From assembly GCA_026214975.1 (NCBI GenBank), contig JAOBSW010000067.1:124001-188000 (forward strand): DNA of 64,000 nucleotides, in the 5' to 3' direction. Shown piece by piece: positions 32,791-44,406 of this stretch. Made by a program: the position numbers and the translations under genes. The stretch's first letter is position 1, and every line of letters starts with the position of its first letter. The notes under the pieces are model-generated. The model was not told the DNA's origin. It did not search any database and was given only the letters and a program-made list of their open reading frames with translations. This stretch comes from Gentiana macrophylla. Taxonomy: Eukaryota > Streptophyta > Magnoliopsida > Gentianales > Gentianaceae.

Positions 32791-35700
32791 ACCAGATGGG
32801 ATCTTGGCCACTAAAGAATTTTGAAAGATTTTTGAAAGTCAATTGGGAGTAGTTGACTAGTGGGAGCAAAATCATAAATCAAAAGACCATTTTTGATTTT
32901 GCGTGTATAAACAACAATACTCTCTTATTTTCATTTTTATGTTGTAGTTTTAGGAAACTTTATATTTATGTTTTTATTCTCGATTAGTAAAACCAAATTA
33001 TGATCATTACAATTTGAGAAACGTTTTCAAATACGGTTAAGTAATTTTAATCCTTTTAAAATAAGCAATGACACGAGCAACCCCGTTATAGTAGTTAGAG
33101 ACAAGGAGACTACATATTTGATGGAGTTCTTCAAGACTTTAATTATTAATGAAAAGCGAAGCTCAAGATATGATTAAAACACTTGAAATAAGTTTCAACG
33201 AATTAATCATATATTGGATACGATCCAAGATGATCATTCAATCACACGATGACGATTAATTCAAACGTTGGATAAGAATGACCACATCTAATTTTGAAAA
33301 AGTTGTTTTCAAAATTGTAAGATTTAAGTATCGACTTAATTCTATCATTTCTTAAAGGTTAATTAAATAGTTAATGTATTAAATACGATTTAAAAGGTTA
33401 AATAAACTATTTAATAAACTTTAGATTTTCTTTATGAAAGGAAATTAAAGACATAGCTCTTGTGATCTTTCTCAAGTCTTATGAAGACTACATTAAGAAA
33501 TATTTACAAGTGCTTAAAGGATTGAAAGAAAAGTTAGGGCATGTGTTTAAATAGAGAGCTTATCGAAGTCTCTATTCTAGGTAAGTGTGTTGAGATAAAT
33601 CTATCTAAGTTCAAGTCAACTCTTAGATATATGATATCTTACGAGTGTGATTAAATTAGAAAGGTTAAATGAGATATGGAAGGTGAAGCAAACGTTGTAA
33701 CACTTACCACATTTCGGATCTAGTAAAGCGATAAAGGAACTAAATAAATGTTATTATGTTCCGGTTCTTATGAAGAACATACTTTCGGTTATTTGTTAGG
33801 ATTTAGTAGACATATTCAATTGTAAAGAATAAATGTTATTCGATAAAGTTGGAAAGTCACTTTGAATCTAACATACTAGATCAATGTCATTCTATAGTTG
33901 ATATATGTGATGAGATCTCAACTAAATATTTGTATGGTTGTTATCCTTGATATTTGTAGTTGTTCTAGATGTCGACTCTCCAAAGAGAAACGTATAATCA
34001 AATGTCATTTAGATGATGTCTGAACCATGTGATTATGAATCATGTAGGTGATACGTATCTTATCTAAAGATGACTATAATACCCTTTTATGAAAATGTTA
34101 TAAAATCTAGAAATATTGTCTAAAGCCTAAACATACCGATGTTTGTTGGCTTATGACAATTAATGCCACAAATAATTGTTTGTAATCTCTACGACTATTT
34201 TTAGAAATTGTCAAGTGTACTCAGTGAAGTGCATAATTCGGAAAGCCCGAAAAGTTCGAGCTAGTATGAATATGAGATTGATGAGCTACTTAGGAATTAA
34301 TCTTCAATTGGATTGAAGTAATTAATACACGAAGGATGTTTCGTAAGTAAATGCGAAAGGAATAAGATTCTCCTTGAAGGATACCATCTTTGGGATACAC
34401 AATTAGATTGTGTTCCTAAAATGGAAACAACACTTTATATGATAAAGGTGTGACGCAAGCCATGTGAAGTATCCCTTACCCGTTTCGGGATAGTGCCCTT
34501 ATACTTAACCAAGTTCCAAAGAATAAAGGTTGAATAAATTTCATATTAGATATGGAAGGGGATAATGTCGAATCTATCTTAACCGATGATTTGAAGTTGT
34601 CATAGCAAAAGTCGAAAGGGTTGGAGCCTAGTACGACATATGCGACTTTGTGGAGTATATTAGCAAGTACGCTATATATTATTTACTTGTCCACGGAGAA
34701 AAATGTTTGTCTTCAAACATGCTTTGTCTTCTAGAGGAAGTGTTTCTTCCAAAAGAGACAATTGGGAGTAAATAAGATCTCAAAAGAGTTTGAGAACTAC
34801 AAAGATACATTCAACCATTGGAACATGAGCACACACCGCATAGCGATGAGGTGTAGAACACTACTCAGTGCACATAAAAGTTTTGTAAGTCTGTGGATAA
34901 CCTCAAGCCTGAAAAGGCTACTGGTATGTTCATCTTGAAGAATGAATATCTCACGACTTATGAAATAATGTTTGAAAGGCAAGATTGAGAGATATGGCCA
35001 GGAGCCATAATATCTGAATTAGATTCCATCAAGTGACAACAGTTGTGAACCTAGTATGTCTTACCAGAGGAATGTCTCTGAAAGGCTGACATGGATGGTA
35101 ATATGATTACCATAAGGCTATAGTGATGGCTGAAAGTGCAGGGTGTAAACCTTGTAATTATCTTTATGCCGCCACTAAGCCCGATTCTATTCAGACTATG
35201 CTTGTTATAACCGTATCATGGTTATATGATAGTGTTGAAGGCGTTAGGCGAGGCATGACTCGATGTTCATAAACGATAACATGATATGTGAGCCCACGAG
35301 ATCCATTTATGGACTCAAACAAGTTTCTCTAGACGATTTATTTGTTTGATGTTCAAAGGAGTTTGATTTAGTCAAAAGAAGGGATATGCCTAATGTGCAA
35401 AATAGATTGTAAGAGTGTGTTACAATTTTTGAGTAAGGTATTGGATATCTCTCTCGAAAATTTTCACCCCATGTCACAGTCAATTTATGTTTGGTAGTTC
35501 AAGGACTTTACGAAAGCACTTGGATTGACAGTTCTTATTTTAGAAATAAGAATCTATAGCGATAGATTTAACTGCTGTTAGATTATAGTTTACCTATATA
35601 GATGTGATGCTAAAAGAGTTTGGCATAGGACGTGACAAGGGATACTGCAAGCCGGTGTTCTCAAGATCTGTCTATGTTAGGACGTTAGTCCTAAAGATAA

Positions 35701-36367
35701 GGTGAAGGATGATGCTTATGGAGGTTTCCTTTGCTACAGCGATAGGAACCATCATAAAATTAATGCCATATGTTCATAGTCCATGAACCATCATGAGCAA
35801 GTATGAAAGTAAGTCTGGTGAATGTCGAGGATATCCGTAAACAAGTTAAGGATGGTTTCCTAGTTTATCGAAACTTGGAATCAGATAAATATAGTTATAC
35901 AGACGTATATCCTGAGTCTTATGAAGGCGAGTGGGAGTTACAGTCTAGGTTTGTAGCCGCTTTGATTAAGTGATACAGTGAGCTGGAAATGTTCTAGCCT
36001 ATGGGTCACTGTAAACTCTACAACTTAGCCAAAACACAGTAGTGCCTTGAAGACGCAGCGGGAGCAGTACATGGATCTAGAAGGTTCATTCTTGAACCTT
36101 ATATGGTTTTTCCACCATTTCTATATAGTTGATATAGTAAGTGGATTCATTGCGTGAAGCAAGGACCAGGGTCTCGTCAGAGATTCATGCGTGTGTTGAG
36201 GCGGTTCCATTGACTTGGTCATTTGGAGCATGGTATGAAGATAGTCTGAGTCCCCACTGATAGCGATCCGTTTATGGCTAGGGCTGGTTGCGAGTATTAC
36301 ATGAGATTCTTGTGTTTTAACTTGGTCTTGTGTGTACGAATGATTGGTCTTAGGCTAAGTGGGAGAT

Positions 36368-36862
36368 TGTTGGAATATTGTCCTAAACCCAATCGGGTTG
36401 GACCGGATCCGACCGGGTTGGATCATTTCTATTATTTCTTTATGTTTATACATATATAAAATGGCTTTTCTGTTGTCATATATATGTTCTTTTAAAGAAC
36501 CAATTGTGAATTGTTATATGATAACTTCCTTAGTATTAAACTGTGATAGAGAAACCATGATAGGCGATTATGGTTGATGAGATCTCTAATCACTTTAATA
36601 AGTTTGATACTTAAATGTCTCTAGGCTGATGTACTATTAAACAGGGCATTGATAGTATAAACAGGCAAGCACGATTAGATGTCTTCTGTCTTTAAGGGCA
36701 GAGATAGATCTCGTCTATCGAAGTGTAGAGACACTTGGACTGTATGTGGACGTGTATTAGAGAATGCGTACGTTAGACTGATCCAATTATGTTAAGTGCC
36801 GCATTATGTGGCGGTTGTGTAATTATCCTTAAAACATGAGTCTTCATAGCATCACGGTGTGG
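36368..36862 (+). repeat. 3' LTR fragment of the decayed copia
   Basis: Parallels 31749-32245, including ATAAAATGGCTTTTCTGTTG and the GATGAGATCTCTAATCACTT segment. Homology stops at ATCACGGTGTGGA. The following 350 bases (36863-37210) hold no recognisable gene. Confidence 0.8.
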
Positions 36863-37210
36863 ATTGTCATGCTTTGACACTATTGAGGTTTCCCCTAGCC
36901 ACGGAGCGATCATGCGGCAGTGATTGGGTGTGATACTGAAGCATGCGGAGTATACATGTTTGGTCGTCTGGAAATCACGTACCCTATCAGTAGGGGTGAA
37001 TATCCGAAAGGGCCTTCTTATAATGAATGCCTTACTCTCGTGAATCTTTGCAAAGTGGAAGTAAATGAATTAATTCGAGAGAGCATGATATCAAGATTAT
37101 AAGATACGGTCGTTAATGTATTGACACTCGAGATACGATCCTATGGATATTATTACAGTGATAGGATTGTAAGTTACACGGTAACTGTTTCACATGAAAG
37201 ATAGTAGTCA

Positions 37211-38085
37211 CACTACAAAAAAAAGACTTTTTCGTGACGAAAAGATTAGTCACGAAAAGTGCTGATTTTCGTCAGTAAAAGTATTCGTGACAAATTTATT
37301 TTGTCACGTCTAGGCCTGTAAACGAGCCGAACCCTACCGAACCCTGGCAAGGTTCGGCTCGGCTCGGCTCGGTATGTTCGAACCTTAGGCTCGGCTCGGC
37401 TCGAAATGGCCGAGCCTTATATTTTCATTATTCGGCTCGGGTTCGGTCTGGTATTTGGGGAAAAAAGCTCGGCTCGGTTCGGCTCGAACATGTCGAACCG
37501 TTCGAACATGTTCGGCTCGAACTAGATTTTAAAAAAAAATCAGAACATGTTCGGCTCGGTTTTAAAAAACATGTTCGCTCGAATCAGATATGAATTTATG
37601 ATATCCAAGCCGAACATGTTCGAACATGTTCGGCTCGACCACCGAATATCTAATTTGTAAGGTTCGGCTCGAAGTTCGAACCCACGAAACGAGCCCGAAT
37701 CGAGCTTTTTTGAGCCGAATACTCCGGATCGAATCGAATACTTAGGTTCATTTACAGGAGTAGTCACGTCGTTTGTTGCCTATGCAGCCTCGCTTAAAGG
37801 GGTTACGTCACGACAAGCTTTACATTCGTCACCAAAACATATTCTCCAATGACAAACATCGATATTTGTCACCAGAGTTTCCAAATCTTTAATGACAAAT
37901 TTTAGTATTGTCACCAGAAAAACTTTTCAAGTAACTAAAACATTGTCACGAAACACACAAAACTTTGTCATAAACTCTCAGAACTTTGTCACCATATCAT
38001 ATTTGTCACAAAAGGATAGAAACACATTTTCTCTTTTTACACTTATTCTTGACAAACACTTTGTCACTAGAAGTATTCTCTCTAT
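37211..38085. mobile_element. terminus of a CACTA (En/Spm) transposon
   Basis: The stretch begins CACTACAAAAAAAAGAC, the hallmark CACTA terminal repeat. About twelve subterminal motifs follow (TTCGTGACGAAA, TTTGTCACCA, ATTGTCACGAAA and similar), the expected transposase-binding array. The opposite terminus (TTTTTGTAGTG) was not found, so only one end survives or the other is lost in later insertions. A hAT MITE interrupts it at 37311-37762. Confidence 0.8.
37311..37762. mobile_element. hAT MITE (452 bp) with 8-bp target duplication
   Basis: Terminal inverted repeats are TAGGCCTGTAAACGAGCC and, read from the other end, TACTCCTGTAAATGAACC. Both sides carry GTCACGTC (37303-37310 and 37763-37770), a perfect 8-bp duplication as made by hAT transposases. 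The interior is dominated by GGTTCGGCTCGG motifs on both strands and has no coding capacity. Confidence 0.93.
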
Positions 38086-38560
38086 AAAAAATTAATAATA
38101 AAAATTAATAAAATGAAAATCAAATAATAATAATATTTTTATTATTATTAATTCTAATAATAATAATACATACATACATACACATTAAACTAGTATTATA
38201 TTAATCAATAATCCTACAACCATTGAACAATTTTTTTCACCCTACAGTATCATACAGCCACAAATCTCCAATACTATAACTCATTGCATCATCAAAACAT
38301 AGTCTAACTGCAAAAGCTTGCGTTCAACTTTGTCTGCAATCTTCATGCGACGTTGATCTTTGCAGAGAGCCAAGATCAAGGTCTTTCGAACACATGTTTC
38401 TAAAGAACAATGACAAAGGTAAAAAGCATATAAAAATCAGTGCCATGAGCTCATATAATGGCTAAATTTACCTAACTACCGGTGTCGGGATAGCCCAATA
38501 CATTCTTTTGATCATCATAATAAAAAAACTCACAATTTTGCTGGATCCAAGCTGCAAGAG
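38086..38560. other. AT-rich DNA, no gene seen
   Basis: TAA-rich microsatellite-like sequence followed by unrecognised DNA on the way to the PP2C fragment. Confidence 0.4.
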
Positions 38561-39510
38561 GCCATGCCCAGCTTGTATCACTGCTATATTCTTCTGAAGA
38601 AAAAAGATCTCACAATTAAAGTTAAGAACGGCGATGTATATCGAAAAAACTCGAGTATTAAATTTGATACATTTAAGATTAAAAAACAAAATGACCCGGG
38701 GCAAGAACAGCTCTGCTATACTAATTCTGACCTGAATACCTGTCTCAAACGGATCAGTCCACTCAGGGGGAAGACTGCAAATGAAATAGGCATTGATTCA
38801 TCACACAAGCTCATGGTTTTTTTAGCCAACTAAAAGAGTTACTCAGGCATTACTCTACGAGAATTACACAGATAAAAAGGGTTATATGACTATGTATTCA
38901 CCATCACAAACTAACCAAAAATATTGATCAAGAACATTTGGGAAATGGAGAATTAACTTGCTAACTGATGCAGCAGCACTTGCCCCTCCATGCCCATCAC
39001 ATATAACAAACAGTCCAAACTGCAAAAAAACAATCAACCGGGGAGGGGGGTTAAAAGGGGAAAAGAAGCGAGTGCCAAAAATTCTACCCTTCTAAAAAAG
39101 TACAATAATTTCCATGTATCAAATTATGAAACCTGTTCTGCCCCTGAAAGAGGCCATTGGTAATGAATACGAATGCAACGAGCTTTTGGATTCTGTGACC
39201 TGCAAGAAGTCACCTTCTAATGTAAAAAATATGGATTGAAAAACTAACCTAACATAACGACTCTAGCATAATGAATACGAATGCAATGAGCTTTTGGATT
39301 TTGAGACGCATCAAACCACTTTACGGTGTCCCTTCTTTCTCAAGCATAAGGCTTCATCAGGAAGTAACTCATCCAAAGTACATGAGGAACGCCACCGTAT
39401 ATTCTGTATAAAACACTTACCATAATCTTGGACGATGTGCCTAGAATTATTATGTCACTGTTTTTAAGCACCACTCGATCGCCCCAATGCCTGCTTCCAG
39501 AATGAGGATA
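38560..39510 (-). pseudogene. KAPP-like FHA/PP2C gene fragment with introns
   Basis: On the minus strand, about 39430-39505 encodes SGSRHWGDRVVLKNSDIIILGTSSK, the end of an FHA domain, followed by a GT donor. About 39125-39200 and a second similar copy near 39270-39300 encode NPKARCIRIHYQWPLSGAEQ. Positions 38950-39019, after a CAG acceptor, encode FGLFVICDGHGGASAAASVS, with the PP2C metal-binding DGHGG. FHA followed by PP2C is the architecture of kinase-associated protein phosphatase (KAPP). Later PP2C motifs are missing and frames are interrupted. Introns are present, so this is a genomic fragment, perhaps captured by the neighbouring CACTA element. Confidence 0.6.
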
Positions 39511-40115
39511 GTGAACTGCTTGAGAATGTAAAAATGTTCCATTTAAGGTACGGGTAGCTCATCCTTAAACCTCTAAACCAGACATCAGCAGCACCTCGGA
39601 GATACATCTCAGCCATACCTACCTTTTGATTATCAGGTGTTTCATGCATCTGGAAATACCTCTCACGTTTTCAAATCCACTCTAACGGAGATTCGCCATG
39701 AAAAAAAGGGAAATCGATCTTAGAGCTTTTGCCAGAGGATTCATACCTTTCGTGTCTCGACTCAACTGGATTTGACCTCGTGGCGTGGGTAACAATCCAT
39801 CCTTCTTCAATTCAATTTGCAGATTCGCCTTGGTGGTGGCGTGGGAGCAAGCCATCACCTAATGCCACCGGCCGAGTCCCGATTGTGATCTACGGACTCT
39901 TATCAACCTTTTCAAAGACACTGACTTCATCATTTGCATAAGAGAATCATATTGATTCTCAATCTTCTTATCCAATAAGCCTTGAACTTCACCCAATCTC
40001 TGTCGAATTCGTCCAATCTTAGGTTAAACTCGTCGCTCATCTTCTCACGAGCGACCCTCACTCCTCCTCGATTGATTTGGTAGCCATAGAAACGCAATTC
40101 GGATGCATGACTTTG
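39511..40115 (-). pseudogene. gypsy-type Gag fragment (retrotransposon gag)
   Basis: Following the primer binding site at 40117-40129 on the minus strand, the sequence shows HGESPLEW, KRERYFQMHETPDNQKV, MYLRGAADVWFRGL and YLKWNIF, the capsid-like Gag of chromodomain gypsy elements. Frames shift several times. At about 39505 it passes directly into the FHA/PP2C sequence. Confidence 0.75.
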
Positions 40116-40129
40116 TCTCTAATACCAGA

Positions 40130-40346
40130 TGTTAGGATCTGATCCTAACTAGGGTTTCTTGGGCAATTCGAATAAGAAAAGAGAGGAAATGGGGAAAAGA
40201 GATAAGAAATTTGATCGAAGAAAATAGAGTTTTATTAATGTTCAAAGTTGAGCTATAATACAACACACACACCCTACTTATACACGCCGGCTCGACACGG
40301 TACAAGTCGACACACACACTAGATCACCTAGAAATACACACCAACA
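40130..40346 (-). repeat. short LTR (217 bp) of the gypsy-type relic
   Basis: TGTTAGG at one end and CCAACA at the other, immediately next to the PBS (TCTGGTATTAGAG on the minus strand). On the minus strand it has a GTATAAGTA TATA-like box and an AATAAAA poly(A) signal in the right order. The partner LTR is missing. Confidence 0.75.
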
Positions 40347-40942
40347 ATGCTAGCGTTTGATTCTAACATATGGGGTGAGCATTCACTTTACTATTGTGGG
40401 ACTTTACATTCACCCCATTATAAGGATGGCATACTCGCCAGACGTCTAAGACATAGCATAGTGTGGCACTTAGGTCCCCTCGATAGTCGGACACGAATAC
40501 CACATTCTCAGAACGCCCTGGACCCGTGTCGATAGCACTAAATGAGTCATAAATGGTCCGGTCAAGCGCTTACACCGTCGTCTCTCACTTGGTCTAAAAG
40601 GCTAACCCGAGTTGACAAGACCTTATATGTCTCATACTTATATGAGGGTGGACATTCATTTATTTTACCAATATGAGACTTTACAGGAAAATTGGGAAGT
40701 TTTCTTAGAGTTTTCTTTTTTAAAAGCTAAAACATTAATATCATTGGTAAGACACGTTTTAATATCGAAGCATGGGACACTTACAGCTCCACTTGGCTTT
40801 GAGTCCAAAGGACAACGTGTAACCCCCACATGGAACATGAGTCCATGCCTCTAGAGATGTGCTTAATATGTCTCGGTGCATTCTCACCATGCACAGCGTC
40901 CTTTGGTATTGATGTAACAAACGTATGTGTGTGAGGATGTAC
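40347..40942. other. unassigned DNA between gypsy LTR and hAT element
   Basis: Contains GGGACTTTACATTCACCCC- and GAGACTTTAC-type phrases resembling LTR debris. No ORF with family character. Confidence 0.4.
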
Positions 40943-41499
40943 TATGTGATTAGGGCTGTAAATGAACGTAAGTATTCGATACGGTTCGGTATATTCGGTC
41001 CGAAAAAGCTCGATTCGTGATCCGGTTCGAATTTTCGAACCCGAACCGAGCCTTAAAAATCAGATATTCGTCCTACGAGCCGAACTGTATCGAACAGGTT
41101 CGGCTCGTTTAAAATATTAATTTATTAATACTTTGGTTTATAATAATTTATAAATACCTAATACTTTGGTATTAATACTTTGGTTTATTTTTATAAATAA
41201 TTTATAATTTTTATATTTATTATTTTGGTTTATACTTTATACAATTATACTGAAAGGGAAAGGGAGGGAAACGGGAAACCTATACCTTTTTTTTTGTTTT
41301 GAAAATGACTCGTTTTTTTTATTAAAATGGAAAATAATAAAGTGCTACAAAGTCAATGCCACATCCCGGCCCGCCCCAAGACGCGTGATAGAGTGTGATA
41401 AGATTGCCTCCTTAAACCCTATGCGTGGCAAACCCAGTGTAGGAAAATCCAGCACATAGGGAAGAGTACTCGCTCTATGCACCCCCAAAATCCCGACAC

Positions 41500-41561
41500 C
41501 ATAAATTTTACAGTCAAACACATCATAATTATCCTCCACTCGAGACTTGTCTTTGCTTAAG
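41500..41561 (+). repeat. left copy of a 62-bp direct duplication flanking the retroelement array
   Basis: Identical to 53159-53220 over 62 bases, starting CATAAATTTTACAG and ending TTTGCTTAAG. Much longer than the 5-bp duplication of LTR integration. Confidence 0.92.
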
Positions 41562-43101
41562 TGTTAAGGGTGATTTTATACGTTTTATAAGGATATATTT
41601 TATATCAATATTCCCATATATGGATGTTTTTCATAGAAATCGAGCCTTATATTGAGATATTGAGTAAATTGTGTTTTTAATAGGTTAATTGCAAAATGTA
41701 ACGATTTATGTGCTTAAATTGTGATTTTATGTTATTTTGGGATTGTGTTATGCTTTGGTATATTTTCCTATATTGTAGATACATATTTTGGCATGCAAGA
41801 GGATTAAATGATGAGGTTTTGCATGGAAGAGAAGTGAAATGGAAGGAAGATGGAGATAAAGCTTGGAATGAAGCTTTCAAGCAGCCGAACTTCCGACGCA
41901 GTTCTTGATATGATATAAACTGATTTGACTCTCGACCTCAAGAGAAGAGTTGTAGGGCTTGAAGAGAGGATTCTACAGGAGTTTGAATCACTCCATTCCG
42001 ACTTACGAGGCCCGAGATATGAGCGTTACAAGTTTGGATACTGTTGCTGAAAATAGCGGACGGGCGTCCGGATCTTCAAACGGGCGTCCAGCGTTTTTAC
42101 TGTAGCAACCGACCTGAAAATTCTATAAATACAGCAGCGAATTGAACCCTAAACATAACATTATTTTCAGCCGACTTTTGACAAAGCAAAGGCGGCCACT
42201 CAGCGATTTTAGGGGCGATCACCCGAGCCTTGTGCTCGGGTGATCGGGTTAGATTAGGTTTTATTTTTCGTTTCTTTCATTCCTTTTGTTCGACCATGAT
42301 GATCTTTTGAAACTTTGAAACATGGAGCAGCCATGGGAGACTGCTTTTGCAGCAGCTTTTATTTTCTTTCTATGGATGTTTTGTAAGTCTTTTTAATTAA
42401 AGTTCGTTTCTTTCCATGCGTTTATTTGTTAATGCAATTTATATCGAAAGATGTTGTTATTGATGTTTACCGTGGGACGAAAGTCGTGTAAACGCGAGAT
42501 CACCATAGGAAAGAATAGACGTTTTGATCTATATCAAGCGAAAGTTGATAGGTTGAATGTCTAGGTTGTTAGATCTAGAAAATCTTGCACCTTGGTTTAT
42601 TTTATGATGCGTTAATCTCCGTAAATCGAAAGATAGAGATTGATAGGCGAATTCATCTACTTAAAGTAGGAATTCATACGTTTGATAGGTGAAACCACAA
42701 CTTGAATTAAATCACTATAAGATAATCTAGGGAAGAAATTAAGGGTTGCGGGATGGTGGATTATGGTTCGTTCCATGTTTGATCGCTTGATCATTATCAT
42801 GTTCGTTAGATAGATTTATTGTTGTAGTTTAGATTTATTTTATGTTGATCGCAATTATCCTTCCACGGCTTTGGATTAACAATCCTCTGTCGCTTTACTT
42901 TTCCGTTTTAGTTTAGGTTTAGGTTAATAAAGAAGAATTAATAAGTTAGATTCGATGACCCAATTCCACGAGGATCGATACCCGTACTTATCCAACTTTA
43001 CTAGCAACTACCCGGTATTCGGCGGTTAGGAGGTAGTTTTGCATGGTAGTATAGGTTTTATAAATTTTCTTTTGTTTTAATGATGCAAAATCTCCCCAAC
43101 A
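41562..43101 (+). repeat. LTR 1 of the noncoding gypsy-type array (1540 bp)
   Basis: Begins TGTTAAGGG and ends CCCCAACA. Contains a CTATAAATA box (about 42123) and a perfect 13-bp stem hairpin at 42216-42246. Repeated at 46055 and 50558. At several substitution sites it differs from LTRs 2 and 3, which agree with each other. Confidence 0.93.
42216..42246 (+). other. perfect 13-bp hairpin in LTR leader region
   Basis: CGATCACCCGAGC, loop CTTGT, GCTCGGGTGATCG. It lies about 90 bases downstream of the TATA box, so it should be at the 5' end of the genomic RNA. Identical stems and loop occur at 46712-46742 and 51218-51248. Confidence 0.9.
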
Positions 43102-43105
43102 AAAG

Positions 43106-43123
43106 TGGCGCCGTTGCCGGGGA
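43106..43123 (+). other. primer binding site, tRNA-Asp type
   Basis: TGGCGCCGTTGCCGGGGA, four bases after LTR 1, complementary to the plant tRNA-Asp 3' end and typical of Athila-like gypsy elements. Repeated at about 47602 and 52110 with one G fewer. Confidence 0.85.
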
Positions 43124-43855
43124 ATCGGTGTTTTGTTGAATCTAATTGAATTAATTTTTCTATTTTGTTACGTGTTTTTTGTTTTTGTTTTTCAATAAAA
43201 GTAGCGTTGAATAAATTGAGGTTTTTTTATTTTGCCGTGTTTCGATAACCGTTGGGTTAAGAATGTGCAAAAGTTTTTTTACTCGATTTATGACACGTGA
43301 ATTACTTGTTTGTGTTATCTAATCGACCTACGTGCTTTAATGTGATAAGGTTTGTGATGATTTTGTTTAGGATAATTAGGGTTTTGTGTTTTTCCTGCTG
43401 TTTTTCTGTGCAAATTCGATGATCGACGGCGTTCACGTAAGTGAACGCCCGCCCCGACTCTACTAACATGCAGTAACGAAGCGCCTGGTTGGATGGACGT
43501 TCATTCGTCGAGAAAGTTTCAACTCATTACGGTTTGAAGGACCAGACGAGCGTCTATACTTTACGAACGCCCGTCGATCGGTTTTCAAGTCAAACAGCGT
43601 TTGTTTGGATGAACGTTTCGTCGAAGGTTGCATTTTGAGGTGACGCCCGATCGATCGATGAAGGGCGCTTGATCCAGGTTACGAATTTTTCTTGATTTAA
43701 ATTTTAATGCTTTTATTTGATGTGGATTTTTCATTAGAGCTTCGTGGCTATTTCATTTTACGTAGATGTTACGAACTTGCATATTCATATCTTTCCATCT
43801 ACGAATCCATGTTAAATAACTGATTAATTTTTATATGCATGATTCATCTATGCAA

Positions 43856-44406
43856 GTTATAGTCACTGTCGGTTCTCGTACGCTATAACTGGTCTTATTA
43901 ATTAGTAGCTAATGTCGGTTTCCGTATGCTACACACCGCTGTGATGAATCTTTTAAGCTTTGAGACTTATGTGCTTTCCTGTTGTTTATGTAACTCATAT
44001 GGGTAGCTACTGTCGGTTTCCGTATGCTACGTCTTAGGCCATATGAGTTATATCTGTTTAGTATAGCTAACTGTTGGTTTTCCATAATGCTATCACCTTT
44101 GATGAGTCTTAAAGCGCGTCTACACTGCATGTAATGGACAGCACTGTCGTTTATCGTAACCTATCATTATTTGGTAGACGTTTATTTTATACTTGTCGTG
44201 TTGCAATTGAGTGGGCCGGTCTTCTTTCTTTTATTTTCTTTTATTTTTGCATATCATATAGATGCATATCATGTAGTTGCATGTCATCTAGTTGCATTGT
44301 TTTTCTATTTTCTTTTATTTTTCTTGAGCGTAGTTAACGTCGGTTTCGTAATACTACCTCGCGTTTTTTTCCATGATGGTTACTGTTGGTTCTCCATATG
44401 CCATCA
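43856..44406 (+). other. series of six stem-compensated hairpins with a shared loop
   Basis: Hairpins at 43855-43890 (stem AGTTATAG/CTATAACT), 43905-43932 (GTAGC/GCTAC), 44003-44030 (GTAGC/GCTAC), 44063-44093 (ATAGC/GCTAT), 44330-44357 (GTAGT/ACTAC) and 44374-44406 (TGATGG/CCATCA). The loops share the pattern ACTGTCGGTTTCCGTA with minor changes, while the stems differ but keep pairing. The same series occurs in copies 2 (about 48350-48905) and 3 (about 52855-53095, truncated). Confidence 0.75.

Larger units (their letters stand above)
31749..36862 (+). mobile_element. decayed copia element inserted in the Gag relic
   Basis: The 5' LTR starts at 31749 (TGTTGGAATAGTGTCC). A matching repeat starts at 36368 directly after the polypurine tract AAGTGGGAGAT. 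The two match well for about 490 bases (to about 32245 and 36862), then diverge, so the right LTR is truncated or rearranged. The interior has no long ORF, but a short stretch near 33745-33860 still reads LNKCYYVPVLMKNILSV, a copia protease/integrase spacer motif. No functional protein remains. Confidence 0.8.

Noticed and set aside
37563..37680. Apparent promoter-like GGCTCGG clusters
   Set aside because: They are the subterminal repeats of the hAT family and occur equally at 41.0 and 54.3 kb.
41677..41908. Pairs of overlapping 66-67 aa ORFs repeated at 41.7, 46.2 and 50.7 kb
   Set aside because: They recur only because the LTR is repeated; both strands are open by chance and there is no family character.
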